64,000 bases of DNA from contig NZ_CP040899.1 in the NCBI RefSeq assembly GCF_006349365.1, positions 682,001 to 746,000 on the forward strand, read 5' to 3'. A program made the position numbers and the translations under genes. The stretch is from Georgenia wutianyii (GTDB lineage: Bacteria > Actinomycetota > Actinomycetes > Actinomycetales > Actinomycetaceae). The stretch's first letter is position 1. Every line of letters starts with the position of its first letter. Below the pieces are notes generated by a model, which saw only the letters and a program-made list of their open reading frames with translations, searched no databases and was not told where the DNA came from. Of this stretch, positions 16,639 through 25,360 are shown one piece after another.

Positions 16639-17996
16639 TGGCCCGGATCCTCGTCGTCACGCTCGACACGCTCGCCGAGCGGATGGCGGGCCCCGCCATC
16701 CGCGCCTGGGAGATCGCCTCGGCCCTCGCGCCCGAGCACTCCGTCCAGCTCCTCACCTTCGGGTCCTGCGACCGGCCGGGGGAGGGGTTCACCACCGCGC
16801 ACACGACCGTCGGGGAGTTCCGCGCCCAGGTCGAGGCCAGCGACGTCGTCGTCGTCCAGGGCTTCGTCGTCGCGACCTTCCCGTGGCTGCAGAGCGCCGA
16901 GCAGGTGCTCGTCATCGACCTCTACGACCCCTTCCACCTCGAGTCCCTCGAGGTCGAGCGGTACAAGCCGGCCCCCGAGCGGCACGCCGCGCTCGCCACC
17001 GCGCTGCGTGAGCTGGGCGCCCAGACCCGCCGCGGCGACCTGTTCCTCTGCGCCTCGGAGAAGCAGCGCGACCTGTGGCTCGGGCAGCTCGCCGCCTCCG
17101 GCCGCGTCAACCCCGACACCTACGACGCCGACCCGTCGCTGCGCAGCCTCATCACCGTCGTGCCCTTCGGCACCTCCCCGACCCCGCCCGAGCGGACGGC
17201 GCCGGCGATCAAGGGCGTCGTGCCCGGCATCGGCCCGGACGACAAGGTCGTCCTGTGGGGCGGCGGCGTCTACAACTGGTTCGACCCGGTGACGGTCGTG
17301 CGGGCGATCGACGCCGTGCGTGAGCGCGTCCCGCAGGTGCGGCTGTACTTCCTCGGGATGAAGCACCCCAACCCCGACGTGCCCGAGATGGCGATGGCGA
17401 CCCGCACCCGCGAGCTCGCCGACTCCCTGGGCCTCACCGGCACCCACGTGTTCTTCAACGAGGACTGGGTGCCGTACGCCCGGCGCGCGGACTACCTCCT
17501 GGACGCCGACGTCGGCGTCAGCGCCCACTTCGACCACATCGAGACCGCGTTCAGCTTCCGCACCCGGATCCTGGACTACCTGTGGGCCGACCTGCCCATC
17601 GTGTGCACCGAGGGTGACACCTTCGGTGACCTCGTCGCCGCCGAGGGGCTGGGCGTGGCCGTGGCCCCCGAGGACGTCGACGGCATGGCCGCCGCGCTCG
17701 AGCGTCTGCTCACCGACGACACCGCTCGCGACGAGGCGCGTGCGAACGTCGCCCGCGTCGCCGAGCGGTACACCTGGCCGGTCGCCCTCGCCCCGCTCCT
17801 CGACTTCGCCCGCGCCCCCCGCCGGGCCGCGGACGCCGCCCGGATCGCCGCGGGCAGCGAGGTCGACTTCGCGAGCCTCCCGCTGCTCACCCGCCTGCGC
17901 CTGGACGCCACCGCCGCGTGGCGCCAGCTGCGCTCCGGCGGCCCGCGCGCCGTCATCGACAAGGTGCGCTGGCGCCTGGCCCGCCGCCGCGGCTGA
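16638..17996 (+). CDS. Glycosyltransferase family 4 protein
   Basis: A 452-residue GT-B enzyme. The N-terminal half has MAGPAIRAWEIASALA and VVVQGFVVATFP; the donor-binding half has VVLWGGGVYNWFDP, RLYFLGMKHPN and HIETAFSFRTRILDYLWADLPIVCTEGD, typical of a group of actinobacterial surface-polysaccharide glycosyltransferases. It ends in a basic stretch (KVRWRLARRRG) that may sit at the membrane surface. Its start overlaps the wzt stop, placing it in the export operon. Sugar specificity unknown. Confidence 0.83.
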   Translation: MARILVVTLDTLAERMAGPAIRAWEIASALAPEHSVQLLTFGSCDRPGEGFTTAHTTVGEFRAQVEASDVVVVQGFVVATFPWLQSAEQVLVIDLYDPFHLESLEVERYKPAPERHAALATALRELGAQTRRGDLFLCASEKQRDLWLGQLAASGRVNPDTYDADPSLRSLITVVPFGTSPTPPERTAPAIKGVVPGIGPDDKVVLWGGGVYNWFDPVTVVRAIDAVRERVPQVRLYFLGMKHPNPDVPEMAMATRTRELADSLGLTGTHVFFNEDWVPYARRADYLLDADVGVSAHFDHIETAFSFRTRILDYLWADLPIVCTEGDTFGDLVAAEGLGVAVAPEDVDGMAAALERLLTDDTARDEARANVARVAERYTWPVALAPLLDFARAPRRAADAARIAAGSEVDFASLPLLTRLRLDATAAWRQLRSGGPRAVIDKVRWRLARRRG

Positions 17997-17997
17997 A

Positions 17998-18025
17998 CCG
18001 CGGCCGGCCCACAGCCGGCCCGCGG
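17998..18025. terminator. Bidirectional GC hairpin between convergent genes
   Basis: CCGCGGCCGGC, loop CCACA, then GCCGGCC-C-GCGG forms an 11-bp stem with one bulged C. It lies between the convergent stops at 17996 and 18035, so it could end transcription from both sides. No T-run is seen, which is common in high-GC actinobacteria. Confidence 0.5.
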
Positions 18026-18034
18026 CCGGGCCGC

Positions 18035-19486
18035 TCAGGCCAGGCCGCGGACGTTCGTGTACGGGTCGGACATCGTCCGCGGACGCCACCAGGCGAGCGC
18101 GGCGCGCTCCTCGTCCTCGATGCGCGCGGTGCGCGAGGAGGACTCGTAGTGCCGCAGCCGCGCGAAGGGCGTGCACACGACCCGGCGGCCCGCGCCACGC
18201 ACCTTGAGGCAGTAGTCGACGTCGTTGTAGTTGAGCGGCAGCGCCTCGGTGAGGCCGCCGACCTCGACGAACAGGTCCCGGGGCGTGAGCAGGCACGCGC
18301 CGGTGACCGCCTCGTAGTCGCGGTCCACGACCTTGGAGCCGAAGTGGCCGGCGTCCTCCGCCTCGAAGATGTGCGGGTGGGTCGCCTCGCCGTCGCGGTC
18401 GAAGCTCACCCCGACGTGCTGGATGCGGCCGTCCCCGAAGAGCAGCTTGGCGCCCACCGCCCCGACCTGCGGGTCCTGCGCGACGGCGACCATCCGCTCC
18501 AGCCACCGCGGCTCGAGGACGACGATGTCGTCGTTGAGCAGGAGGAGCAGCTCGCCGCGGGCGGCGGCCGCCCCGGTGTTGACCGAGCGGGAGAAGTTGA
18601 ACGGCCCCGCGACAGGAGCGAGGGTGAGCCGGTCCCCGAGGATCTCCTCGCACTCGGCGAGGACCTTCGGGGAGGTGCCCTCGGAGGTGACGAGGACGAC
18701 CTCCCAGCGCTCGTACGTCGTGCGCTCGACGAGCGAGCGCAGCAGCTGGGTGACGAGGAGGCGCTCGTGCCCCTCGATCTCGCGTCGGCCACCGGCGGTG
18801 GGGACGAGGATGCTCACGAGCGGCGGCTCGGGCACCTCCCGCCACACGCGCAGGAAGCCCGGGGCGTCGCCCTCTGCGGTGCCGGTGAGCTCGACGCTCG
18901 CCGGGACGCCGAGGCGGGCGTAGCGCTCGGCAACCGCCTCCCGGCCGGCCGTGAGCACGGCGAGGTCGTCCCCGGCGGCGCGGATGAGGCCGGTGACCGG
19001 GACGTGGGCGACGTCCTCGGTGCGCTCGGTGAGGCGCAGCGCGAGGTCCCACTCCATCGCCCCGCCGCTGCGCCACCCGCCGACCTCGGCGAGCACGTCG
19101 CGGCGGACGAGGAGGAGGCGCCCGAGGTAGTTCGTCGCCTCGAGGTAGGCCGGCACCCAGCGCGGCTTGGAGAAGACCCCCGCGGGCCCGGACTCGTCGG
19201 TGTAGAGGGCCGCGGGCTCACGCCCGAGCCGGTCGACGAAGGCGACGACGGCGGCGAGCGCGCCCGGCTCGAGCCGGTCCCCGGAGCCGAGGACACCGAC
19301 GTAACGGCCGCCGGCCCGGCCGGCCGCCGTGGTGAGGGCCGCGGCGAGGTCGCCCGCGGCGGGCACCGGCACGAGCTCCCACGGCCCCTCGCCCTGCGCG
19401 GCGAAGGAGTCGGTCGCCGCCGCCCGGCCGGCGTCGTCGCCGGGCAGGAGGAGGAGGGAGAGCAGAGGGCCGGAGGCCTGGCTCAC
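18035..19486 (-). CDS. Glycosyltransferase family 2 protein with degenerate duplicated N-terminal half
   Basis: 483 residues in two halves. The C-terminal half (about 210-483) is a good GT2 domain: LVSILVPTAGG, GPFNFSRSVNTGAA, LLLLNDDIVVLEPRWLERM, GAVGAKLLFGDGRIQHVG and LNYNDVDYCLKVR, where the last motif resembles ED/ND-x-D-L type acceptor motifs of rhamnosyl- and galactosyltransferases. The N-terminal half resembles a GT2 domain (VGVLGSGDRLEPGALA, MEWDLALRL) but is less typical and may be non-catalytic. GTG at 19486 overlaps the preceding gene stop by GTGA. It converges with the GT4 gene at 16638. Confidence 0.82.
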   Translation of the reverse strand: MSQASGPLLSLLLLPGDDAGRAAATDSFAAQGEGPWELVPVPAAGDLAAALTTAAGRAGGRYVGVLGSGDRLEPGALAAVVAFVDRLGREPAALYTDESGPAGVFSKPRWVPAYLEATNYLGRLLLVRRDVLAEVGGWRSGGAMEWDLALRLTERTEDVAHVPVTGLIRAAGDDLAVLTAGREAVAERYARLGVPASVELTGTAEGDAPGFLRVWREVPEPPLVSILVPTAGGRREIEGHERLLVTQLLRSLVERTTYERWEVVLVTSEGTSPKVLAECEEILGDRLTLAPVAGPFNFSRSVNTGAAAARGELLLLLNDDIVVLEPRWLERMVAVAQDPQVGAVGAKLLFGDGRIQHVGVSFDRDGEATHPHIFEAEDAGHFGSKVVDRDYEAVTGACLLTPRDLFVEVGGLTEALPLNYNDVDYCLKVRGAGRRVVCTPFARLRHYESSSRTARIEDEERAALAWWRPRTMSDPYTNVRGLA

Positions 19487-19854
19487 GGCTGACGCCTCAG
19501 CCGGGCGAGCACCGCGCGGGGCGCGCGCAGGAGGCGGCTGAGGAGCTCGGTCGCGCGCCAGCGCCGCGAGGAGAGGACGACCGCGAGCTGGTGCTCGGCC
19601 TCGACCGCGCGTCGCTCGGCAGCGCCGACGACGTCGTCGCGCTCGGCGATGGCCACGGACTGGTCCTCGAGGAGGCGGTGACCGATCTCCAGGGCGTCGC
19701 GGGCCGCGACGAGCGAGGCCGACAGCTCGGCGTTGTGCAGGCGCAGCTGTTCGTTCTCCAGGGCGAGGGCACGCCCCGCCTCGTCCGCGTGGGCCTGGCG
19801 GTCGCGAGCCGGCAGGTCGCGCCAGTAGACAGCGTCATCGGAGGGCATGGCCAT
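19483..19854 (-). CDS. Small coiled-coil protein of unknown function
   Basis: A 123-residue protein I do not recognise. After DDAVYWRDLPARDRQAHADE it is a long amphipathic helix rich in Ala, Glu, Arg and Leu (EAGRALALENEQLRLHNAEL), then a basic tail with RRWRATELLSRLL. Such coiled-coil segments often precede or accompany GT2 proteins in actinobacterial glycan loci. ATG at 19854 is favoured over a longer frame because GAGGGGGA lies about 10 bases upstream. The stop overlaps the GTG of the downstream GT2 gene, so the products may act together. Divergent from the 850-residue glycosyltransferase. Confidence 0.65.
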   Translation of the reverse strand: MAMPSDDAVYWRDLPARDRQAHADEAGRALALENEQLRLHNAELSASLVAARDALEIGHRLLEDQSVAIAERDDVVGAAERRAVEAEHQLAVVLSSRRWRATELLSRLLRAPRAVLARLRRQP

Positions 19855-19930
19855 ACGGTAGTCCCCCTCACGCCCCGCGCCGTACCGCCCGGGAGAGGTG
19901 GGGACGGGCCCCTCCGGAGTGGTGGCCACG

Positions 19931-19936
19931 TACGAT
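19931..19936 (+). promoter_or_regulatory. Probable -10 element (TACGAT)
   Basis: TACGAT ends 6 bases before ATG 19943, consistent with leaderless transcription of the long glycosyltransferase gene. Confidence 0.4.
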
Positions 19937-19942
19937 GCTGGG

Positions 19943-22495
19943 ATGCGCGTCGTCCAGGTGTCCGCACACTTCCCACCGAACTTCGTCTCCGGCGGGGTCC
20001 TGGTCCCGCAACGGTTCGCGCGGGCGGCCGCCGCCGCGGGCCACGAGAGCCACGTCTACGCCGGGTACCTCGACGACGCGCGCACGCCGCTGTCGACCTT
20101 CAGCGAGACCCACGAGGGTGACGTGAACGTGCGGTGGATCGTCACGACGCCCTGGACCGCCTGGAACGACGAGAAGAACTGGTACAATCCCGCCGTCGAG
20201 GCCGACTTCCGCGCCTGGCTCGCCGAGGTCCGGCCCGACGTCGTCCACCTCCACTCCCTGCAGACCCTCGGTGGCTCCCTCGTGCGGGCCGCGAAGGAGT
20301 CCGGCGCGGCCGTCGTCGTCACCATGCACGACTTCTGGTGGGTGTGCGCCCGCCAGTTCCTCGCCACCGCCGACCTCACGCCGTGCTCGGTCGTCGTCTC
20401 GTGCGGCACGTGCCCCTGCGCCGCCGGCCACCAGTCGCTCCTCGAGCGCGACGCGCGGCTCGCGAAGGAGCTCGCCTTCGCCGACGTCGTCCTCGCCCCG
20501 TCGGAGATCACCGCGAAGGTGCTGCGGGCCAACGGCGTGCCCGCCGACCGGCTGCGCGTCGACGAGAACGGCCTGCCCGCGACCGAGGCGCCGGTCGCCC
20601 ACCAGCCCTCCGACGGCCCGCTGCGGTTCATGTTCGCCGGCGGACCCGACCCGATGAAGGGCCTGCCGGTGCTGCTGCGCGCCGCCGAGCAGGTGGCCGA
20701 CCTCGACGGCTGGACCCTCGACCTCTACGGCGCAGGCGACTTCCCCACCTCAGTGCCCCCGCAGGTCCGGGTGCGCGGACGGTACGGCCGCGAGGAGCTC
20801 GGCGAGGTCCTCGCCGCCCACGACGTCCTCGTCCTGCCCTCGGTGAACCGCGAGTCCCACTCCATCCTCACCCGCGAGGCGCTGCTCGCCGGGCTCGCCG
20901 TCGTGTGCACCGACACCCTCGGGCCCGAGGAGGCCGTCCTCGACGGGTACAACGGGATGGTCGTCCCGGCCGCCGACGCCGACGCGCTCGCCGGGGCGCT
21001 GCGCCGCCTCGTCACCGACCCCGTCGCCGCCCGCGCCCTCATGGGCAAGGGCTCGGCCAGCCCGGTGCGCACGCTGGAGGACCAGACCGCCGGCGTCCTG
21101 GAGCTCTACGCCGAGCTCGCCGCCCCGCCGGCGCCGGTGCCCCCCGAGGAGGACCTGACCGTCACCCGCCGCGCCTCCGAGCAGCTCATGCGGCGCGTGC
21201 TGTTCGTCGTCGGCATCCAGGGCGCCCCGCTGCGCTACCGGGCCCACCTGCCGGCCGAGGCGCTGCGCCTGCACGGGGTGCACGCCGACGTGCGCCACTA
21301 CCGCGACCCCGCGCTGCCCGAGCTCGTCGAGCAGGTCGACGCCGTCGTCCTCTACCGCGTCCCGGCGACCTCCCAGGTGCTCGACCTCGTCGCCCAGGTG
21401 CGCCGCCGCGAGCGGACCGTCCCGGTCCTCTTCGACGTCGACGACCTCATCTTCGACCCCGAGCTCAAGGACGAGGTCCACGGCCTGAGCCGGCTCTCGC
21501 CCGAGGAGATCGAGCTGTGGTGGCGCGGCGTGGCCCGTTACCGCACGACGATGGAGGCGGCCGACATGTTCATCGGCTCCACCACCGAGCTGTGCCGCCA
21601 CACCACCGCCGTCACCGGGCTGCCCTCCCGTCGCTTCGCCAACGGCGTCGGCACCCTGCTCGCCCAGGCCTCCGACGACGCCCTCCAGCGCCCCCGTGCC
21701 GAGGGTCCGCTGCGGGTGGGCTACTTCTCCGGCACGAACACCCACGACGCCGACTGGGCCGCCGTCGAGCCCGCCGTCCGCGAGGTGCTCGAGGCGCACC
21801 CCGACGTCGAGCTGTGGCTCGGCGGGCTCGTCGAACCGACGTCCGCGCTCGACGGCCTGGCCCACCGGGTCCGCCGGCTGCCGTTCGTCGGCTGGACCGA
21901 GCTGCCCGGGCTGCTGCGCGACGTCGACATCGCCCTCGCCCCGCTCACCGAGCGCAGCCGCTTCAACGAGGCGAAGTCGGCCATCAAGTGGCTCGAGGCC
22001 GCGCTCGTCGAGACCCCCGTCGTCGCCTCGCCCACCGAGCCCTTCCGTGAGGCCATCGACCACGGCCGCACCGGCTTCCTCGCCGCCGGTCACGAGGAGT
22101 GGGTCGCCGCGCTGACGTCCCTCCTCGACGACGTCGCGCTGCGCCACCGGGTGGGCAGCCAGGCGCGCCGCGACGCGCTGCTGCGCTGGTCACCCCACCT
22201 CCAGGGCCGGGTCTACCTGGAGAACCTGCTCGCCGCGGCGGACCACGTCCGGCGCGAGGGCCCGCGTCGGCCGACGGACTGGGAGCCGGTCGTCGACGAC
22301 GAGCCGCTGTCCGCCGCGGACGCCTACGTCGAGCCCTACGCCCTGCCGGCCCCCGCCGGCCGCGTGCCCGCCGCGCTGCTGAGCCACCCGCTCGCGCGCA
22401 AGGCCGCCGCGGCACGGCGCGTGTACCGCGCCGAGGGAGCCCGTGAGGTCGGCCGCCGGGTCGTGCGCACGCTGCGCGCCCGCGTCCGCCGGTGA
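19943..22495 (+). CDS. Two-domain (double GT4) glycosyltransferase
   Basis: One 850-residue frame holding two GT-B enzymes. Residues 1 to about 395: VVQVSAHFPPNFVSGGV, VVHLHSLQTLGG, MHDFWWVCARQF, a cysteine cluster CGTCPC, FAGGPDPMKGLPVLLRA and HSILTREALLAG. Residues about 410-850: VLFVVGIQGAPLRYRAHLP, VPVLFDVDDLIFDP, RVGYFSGTNTHDADW and RSRFNEAKSAIKWLEAALVETPVV. Each half carries its own donor-binding side, so the protein may add two sugars in sequence. The start at ATG 19943 follows a -10 element and removes a spurious 15-residue extension. The stop overlaps the next gene by GTGA. Confidence 0.83.
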   Translation: MRVVQVSAHFPPNFVSGGVLVPQRFARAAAAAGHESHVYAGYLDDARTPLSTFSETHEGDVNVRWIVTTPWTAWNDEKNWYNPAVEADFRAWLAEVRPDVVHLHSLQTLGGSLVRAAKESGAAVVVTMHDFWWVCARQFLATADLTPCSVVVSCGTCPCAAGHQSLLERDARLAKELAFADVVLAPSEITAKVLRANGVPADRLRVDENGLPATEAPVAHQPSDGPLRFMFAGGPDPMKGLPVLLRAAEQVADLDGWTLDLYGAGDFPTSVPPQVRVRGRYGREELGEVLAAHDVLVLPSVNRESHSILTREALLAGLAVVCTDTLGPEEAVLDGYNGMVVPAADADALAGALRRLVTDPVAARALMGKGSASPVRTLEDQTAGVLELYAELAAPPAPVPPEEDLTVTRRASEQLMRRVLFVVGIQGAPLRYRAHLPAEALRLHGVHADVRHYRDPALPELVEQVDAVVLYRVPATSQVLDLVAQVRRRERTVPVLFDVDDLIFDPELKDEVHGLSRLSPEEIELWWRGVARYRTTMEAADMFIGSTTELCRHTTAVTGLPSRRFANGVGTLLAQASDDALQRPRAEGPLRVGYFSGTNTHDADWAAVEPAVREVLEAHPDVELWLGGLVEPTSALDGLAHRVRRLPFVGWTELPGLLRDVDIALAPLTERSRFNEAKSAIKWLEAALVETPVVASPTEPFREAIDHGRTGFLAAGHEEWVAALTSLLDDVALRHRVGSQARRDALLRWSPHLQGRVYLENLLAAADHVRREGPRRPTDWEPVVDDEPLSAADAYVEPYALPAPAGRVPAALLSHPLARKAAAARRVYRAEGAREVGRRVVRTLRARVRR

Positions 22496-25293
22496 CCGCG
22501 GCGCAGGAGAGGCGGCGCGCCCGCCTCGGCACGGTCGCGGCGTGGGCGCCCCTCGTCGCCCTCGTCGTCCTCCTGCTCGGCCCCGCGCTCGTCGGGGCGC
22601 AGCTGTTCGCCGCCGGCGACCTCATCGAGCGCCAGGCGCCGTGGGCCGAGGCCTCGACCGTCGAGACCGTGACGAACGCGTGCGTCTCCGACACCGTCGA
22701 CGCCGCACTCCCGCACGCGCTGAGCTTCCGCGACCGGATCGCCGCGGGTGACGCCGCGCCGCTGTGGGAGTCGAGCGCGAGCGCCGGGACGATCCTCGGG
22801 GCCGCCCCGTTCCAGGGTGTCGTGTCCCCGATCTTCCTCGCCACCCTGCCCCTCCCCGACGTCCTGTTCCCCGCGTGGATGAAGCTCCTGGAGATCGGCG
22901 TCGTCCTCCTCGGCACCGTGCTGTGGGCGCGCCGCCTGGGGCTGTCGGTCGCGGCGGGAGCCCTCGGCGGGTTCCTCTACGCGACGAGCGGGTACCTCGT
23001 CATGTGGACCGGCTGGCCGCAGACCCGCACCGCCGCCTTCTTCCCGCTCGTCTTCTGGGCGGTCGAGCGGATCGTCCAGGACCGCACGCTGCGCTCGGCG
23101 CTGCCGCTGCCGTTCGTCGTCGCGGGCGTCGTCCTCGGCGGGTTCCCCGCGATCGTCGTCCACACCGTCTACCTCGCGGCCCTCTACGGGGTCGTCCGGC
23201 TCGTCGTGCTCAACCGGCGCGAGCGGCCGGCTCCCGGCGGCTCACCGTGGCGCAGGTGGGGCCGTGCCCCGGCACTCGCCGCGGCCGGCGGGCTCGCCGG
23301 GCTCGCGCTCGTCGCCTTCCAGGTCGTGCCCTGGGCCCAGCAGCTGCGCGAGAGCGTCGACCTCGAGCGCCGGGCGAGCGCGTGGCAGCTCACCCTCGAC
23401 TGGCCCGAGATCCTCACCATGGCCTACCCGGAGGCGCTCGGCTCCTGCGCGTCGGGCGCGGCGCGCTGGGGCAGCCTCATCCCCGTCGAGGGCGTGAGCT
23501 TCGTCGGCGCCGGCGCGCTGGTCCTGTGCGTGGCCGCCCTCGTCATGCCGCCGGCCTCCGACCGGCTGCGCGCGGTGCGCGGTTTCCTCCTCCTCGCCAT
23601 CGTCCTCACGCTCGCCGTGACGTTCGTCGGCGGCGGGCTCAACTACCTCGTCCAGCTCCTGCCCGGCATGGGCGGCTCCGGTCTCCAGCGCACCCGCGCG
23701 GTCGGCGGGCTCATGTTCGCCATGCTCGCCGCCGTCGGCTTCGACTCGCTCGTACGCGGCCCCCGGCCCGGGGTGGGGCGCCGGCGCTGGGCGCTGGCTG
23801 CCGCCGTCGCGGTGGTCGCGGCCCTCGGGGTCGCCGCGCTGCTCGTGCGGGAGGTCGCTCCCGGACCGGCCGAGTGGGCCCAGGCCCGCCCCTCGGTGGT
23901 CCTCGGGCTCGTCGCCGGCGTGCTCGTCGCCGCGGCGTGGGCGGCGGTGCTGGTGCGCCCCCGGCCCGCGCAGGTGGTCGCGGCCGTGCTCGTCCCGCTC
24001 GTCCTCGCCGTCGAGGGCATCACCTTCGCGGCGGCCTGGTGGCCCCGCGCCGACCCCGACACCCTCTACCGCGACACCCGCACCGACGCGTTCCTCTCCG
24101 AGAACCTCGGGCACGACCGCATGGTCGGGATGTACGGCGCCTACTGGTACTCCGCCGCCCAGGTGCCCGGCCTTCGGTCCCTGTCCGGGCACACCTTCAC
24201 CCCCGAGGAGTGGCGCGCGCTGCTCCTCGCCGCCGACAAGGGGATGTTCCGCTCGGCGACGAGCCACTCGCTGTCGAGCCCGCAGGCGCTCACCTCACCG
24301 GTCCTGGACCGCTTCGCCACCCGCTACGCGGTCATGGACACCCACGTCATCCCGCCGGGAAGCTTCTGGGGCGACGGCGAGCAGGGCACCGGCGTCGTGC
24401 GCGCCGGCGCCGGTGCGGACGGGCCGGTGGCCGCGCGGACCGTCGAGGCCGGCACCCCCGTGCGCGCCGCGCTCGTCGAGCTCGCCGAGCCGCTCGGGGA
24501 CGTCCCGGAGGGCGGCGACCCGGGCCGCCTCGTCGTCGAGGCGCTCGACGAGGACGGGAAGGTGCTCGCGACGGGCAGCCGCCGCCTGCGCGACGGGGAG
24601 TCCGGCGTCGTCGGCGTCGCGCTCGCGGGGGAGGAGCTGCCCACCGACGGGCCGGTCACCCTCCAGGTCCGCGTCGAGGGCGGCCCCGGCGTCGAGCTGC
24701 GGGCCGCGGGCGACAACGAGGCCCAGCGCGGGGAGGCCTGGCTCGGCGTCATCGTCGCCGGGGACGACGACCTCACGCTCGTCGACACGACCGACGCGCT
24801 CGTCCTCGAGCGCGAGAACGCCCTGCCGCGCTTCCGGTGGGCGTCCGACGCCGCGGAGTGCACCGACGCGCCCGAGTGCGCCGCGCTCATGGCGCAGGTG
24901 CCCGGGAGCACCGTCCTCCTCGAGGACGCCGACGTCGCGGCCTTCGACGGCGCCGGCGCCGAGATCGAGGTGCTCCGCGACGACGACGACCTCCAGCAGG
25001 TCCGGGTCGAGGCCGACGGGGCCGGGATGCTCGTCGTCGCCGACGGCGTGCACAGCGGCTGGGTCGCGCGCCTCGACGGCCAGGAGGTGCCGATCCTCAC
25101 CGCCGACCACGCGATGCGGGGTGTGGCGGTGCCCGCGGGGGAGCACGTCGTCGAGCTGTCCTACGAGCCCACCGGGTGGGGGGCGCTGCCGTGGGTGGCC
25201 GGCGCCACGGCGGTCGGTCTCCTCGGGCTGTGGCTGTGGCTCGCCCGGGCGGGGCGCCCGGCGGACCGCCCGCGGCACGCGACGGGCCGATAG
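22492..25293 (+). CDS. YfhO-like large multi-membrane protein
   Basis: 933 residues. The N-terminal region has GDLIERQAPWAE and the loop PLWESSASAGTILGAAPFQGV, resembling YfhO family proteins, which are GT-C-fold proteins implicated in glycosylation of wall polymers in Firmicutes. About 10-12 helices are followed by a roughly 350-residue extracytoplasmic beta-rich domain (GMLVVADGVHSGWVARLDGQ is the usual YfhO C-terminal phrase) and a final helix near residue 910. Its GTG overlaps the stop of the double glycosyltransferase, suggesting it elaborates the same glycan outside the membrane. Exact reaction unknown. Confidence 0.75.
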   Translation: MTAAQERRRARLGTVAAWAPLVALVVLLLGPALVGAQLFAAGDLIERQAPWAEASTVETVTNACVSDTVDAALPHALSFRDRIAAGDAAPLWESSASAGTILGAAPFQGVVSPIFLATLPLPDVLFPAWMKLLEIGVVLLGTVLWARRLGLSVAAGALGGFLYATSGYLVMWTGWPQTRTAAFFPLVFWAVERIVQDRTLRSALPLPFVVAGVVLGGFPAIVVHTVYLAALYGVVRLVVLNRRERPAPGGSPWRRWGRAPALAAAGGLAGLALVAFQVVPWAQQLRESVDLERRASAWQLTLDWPEILTMAYPEALGSCASGAARWGSLIPVEGVSFVGAGALVLCVAALVMPPASDRLRAVRGFLLLAIVLTLAVTFVGGGLNYLVQLLPGMGGSGLQRTRAVGGLMFAMLAAVGFDSLVRGPRPGVGRRRWALAAAVAVVAALGVAALLVREVAPGPAEWAQARPSVVLGLVAGVLVAAAWAAVLVRPRPAQVVAAVLVPLVLAVEGITFAAAWWPRADPDTLYRDTRTDAFLSENLGHDRMVGMYGAYWYSAAQVPGLRSLSGHTFTPEEWRALLLAADKGMFRSATSHSLSSPQALTSPVLDRFATRYAVMDTHVIPPGSFWGDGEQGTGVVRAGAGADGPVAARTVEAGTPVRAALVELAEPLGDVPEGGDPGRLVVEALDEDGKVLATGSRRLRDGESGVVGVALAGEELPTDGPVTLQVRVEGGPGVELRAAGDNEAQRGEAWLGVIVAGDDDLTLVDTTDALVLERENALPRFRWASDAAECTDAPECAALMAQVPGSTVLLEDADVAAFDGAGAEIEVLRDDDDLQQVRVEADGAGMLVVADGVHSGWVARLDGQEVPILTADHAMRGVAVPAGEHVVELSYEPTGWGALPWVAGATAVGLLGLWLWLARAGRPADRPRHATGR

Positions 25294-25296
25294 CCG

Positions 25297-25345
25297 CTTC
25301 GGTGTGGAGTCCTGGACCCAGGAGGTCCAGGACTCCACACCGAAG
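25297..25345. terminator. 22-bp perfect hairpin between convergent genes
   Basis: CTTCGGTGTGGAGTCCTGGA plus CC forms the left arm (25297-25318), CAGGA the loop, and the exact complement follows at 25324-25345. The hairpin begins 3 bp after the YfhO-like stop at 25293 and ends 15 bp before the stop of the opposite gene at 25361. It is the likely bidirectional terminator, unusually long and perfect. Confidence 0.7.
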
Positions 25346-25360
25346 GCGCGAGACCGGGGG

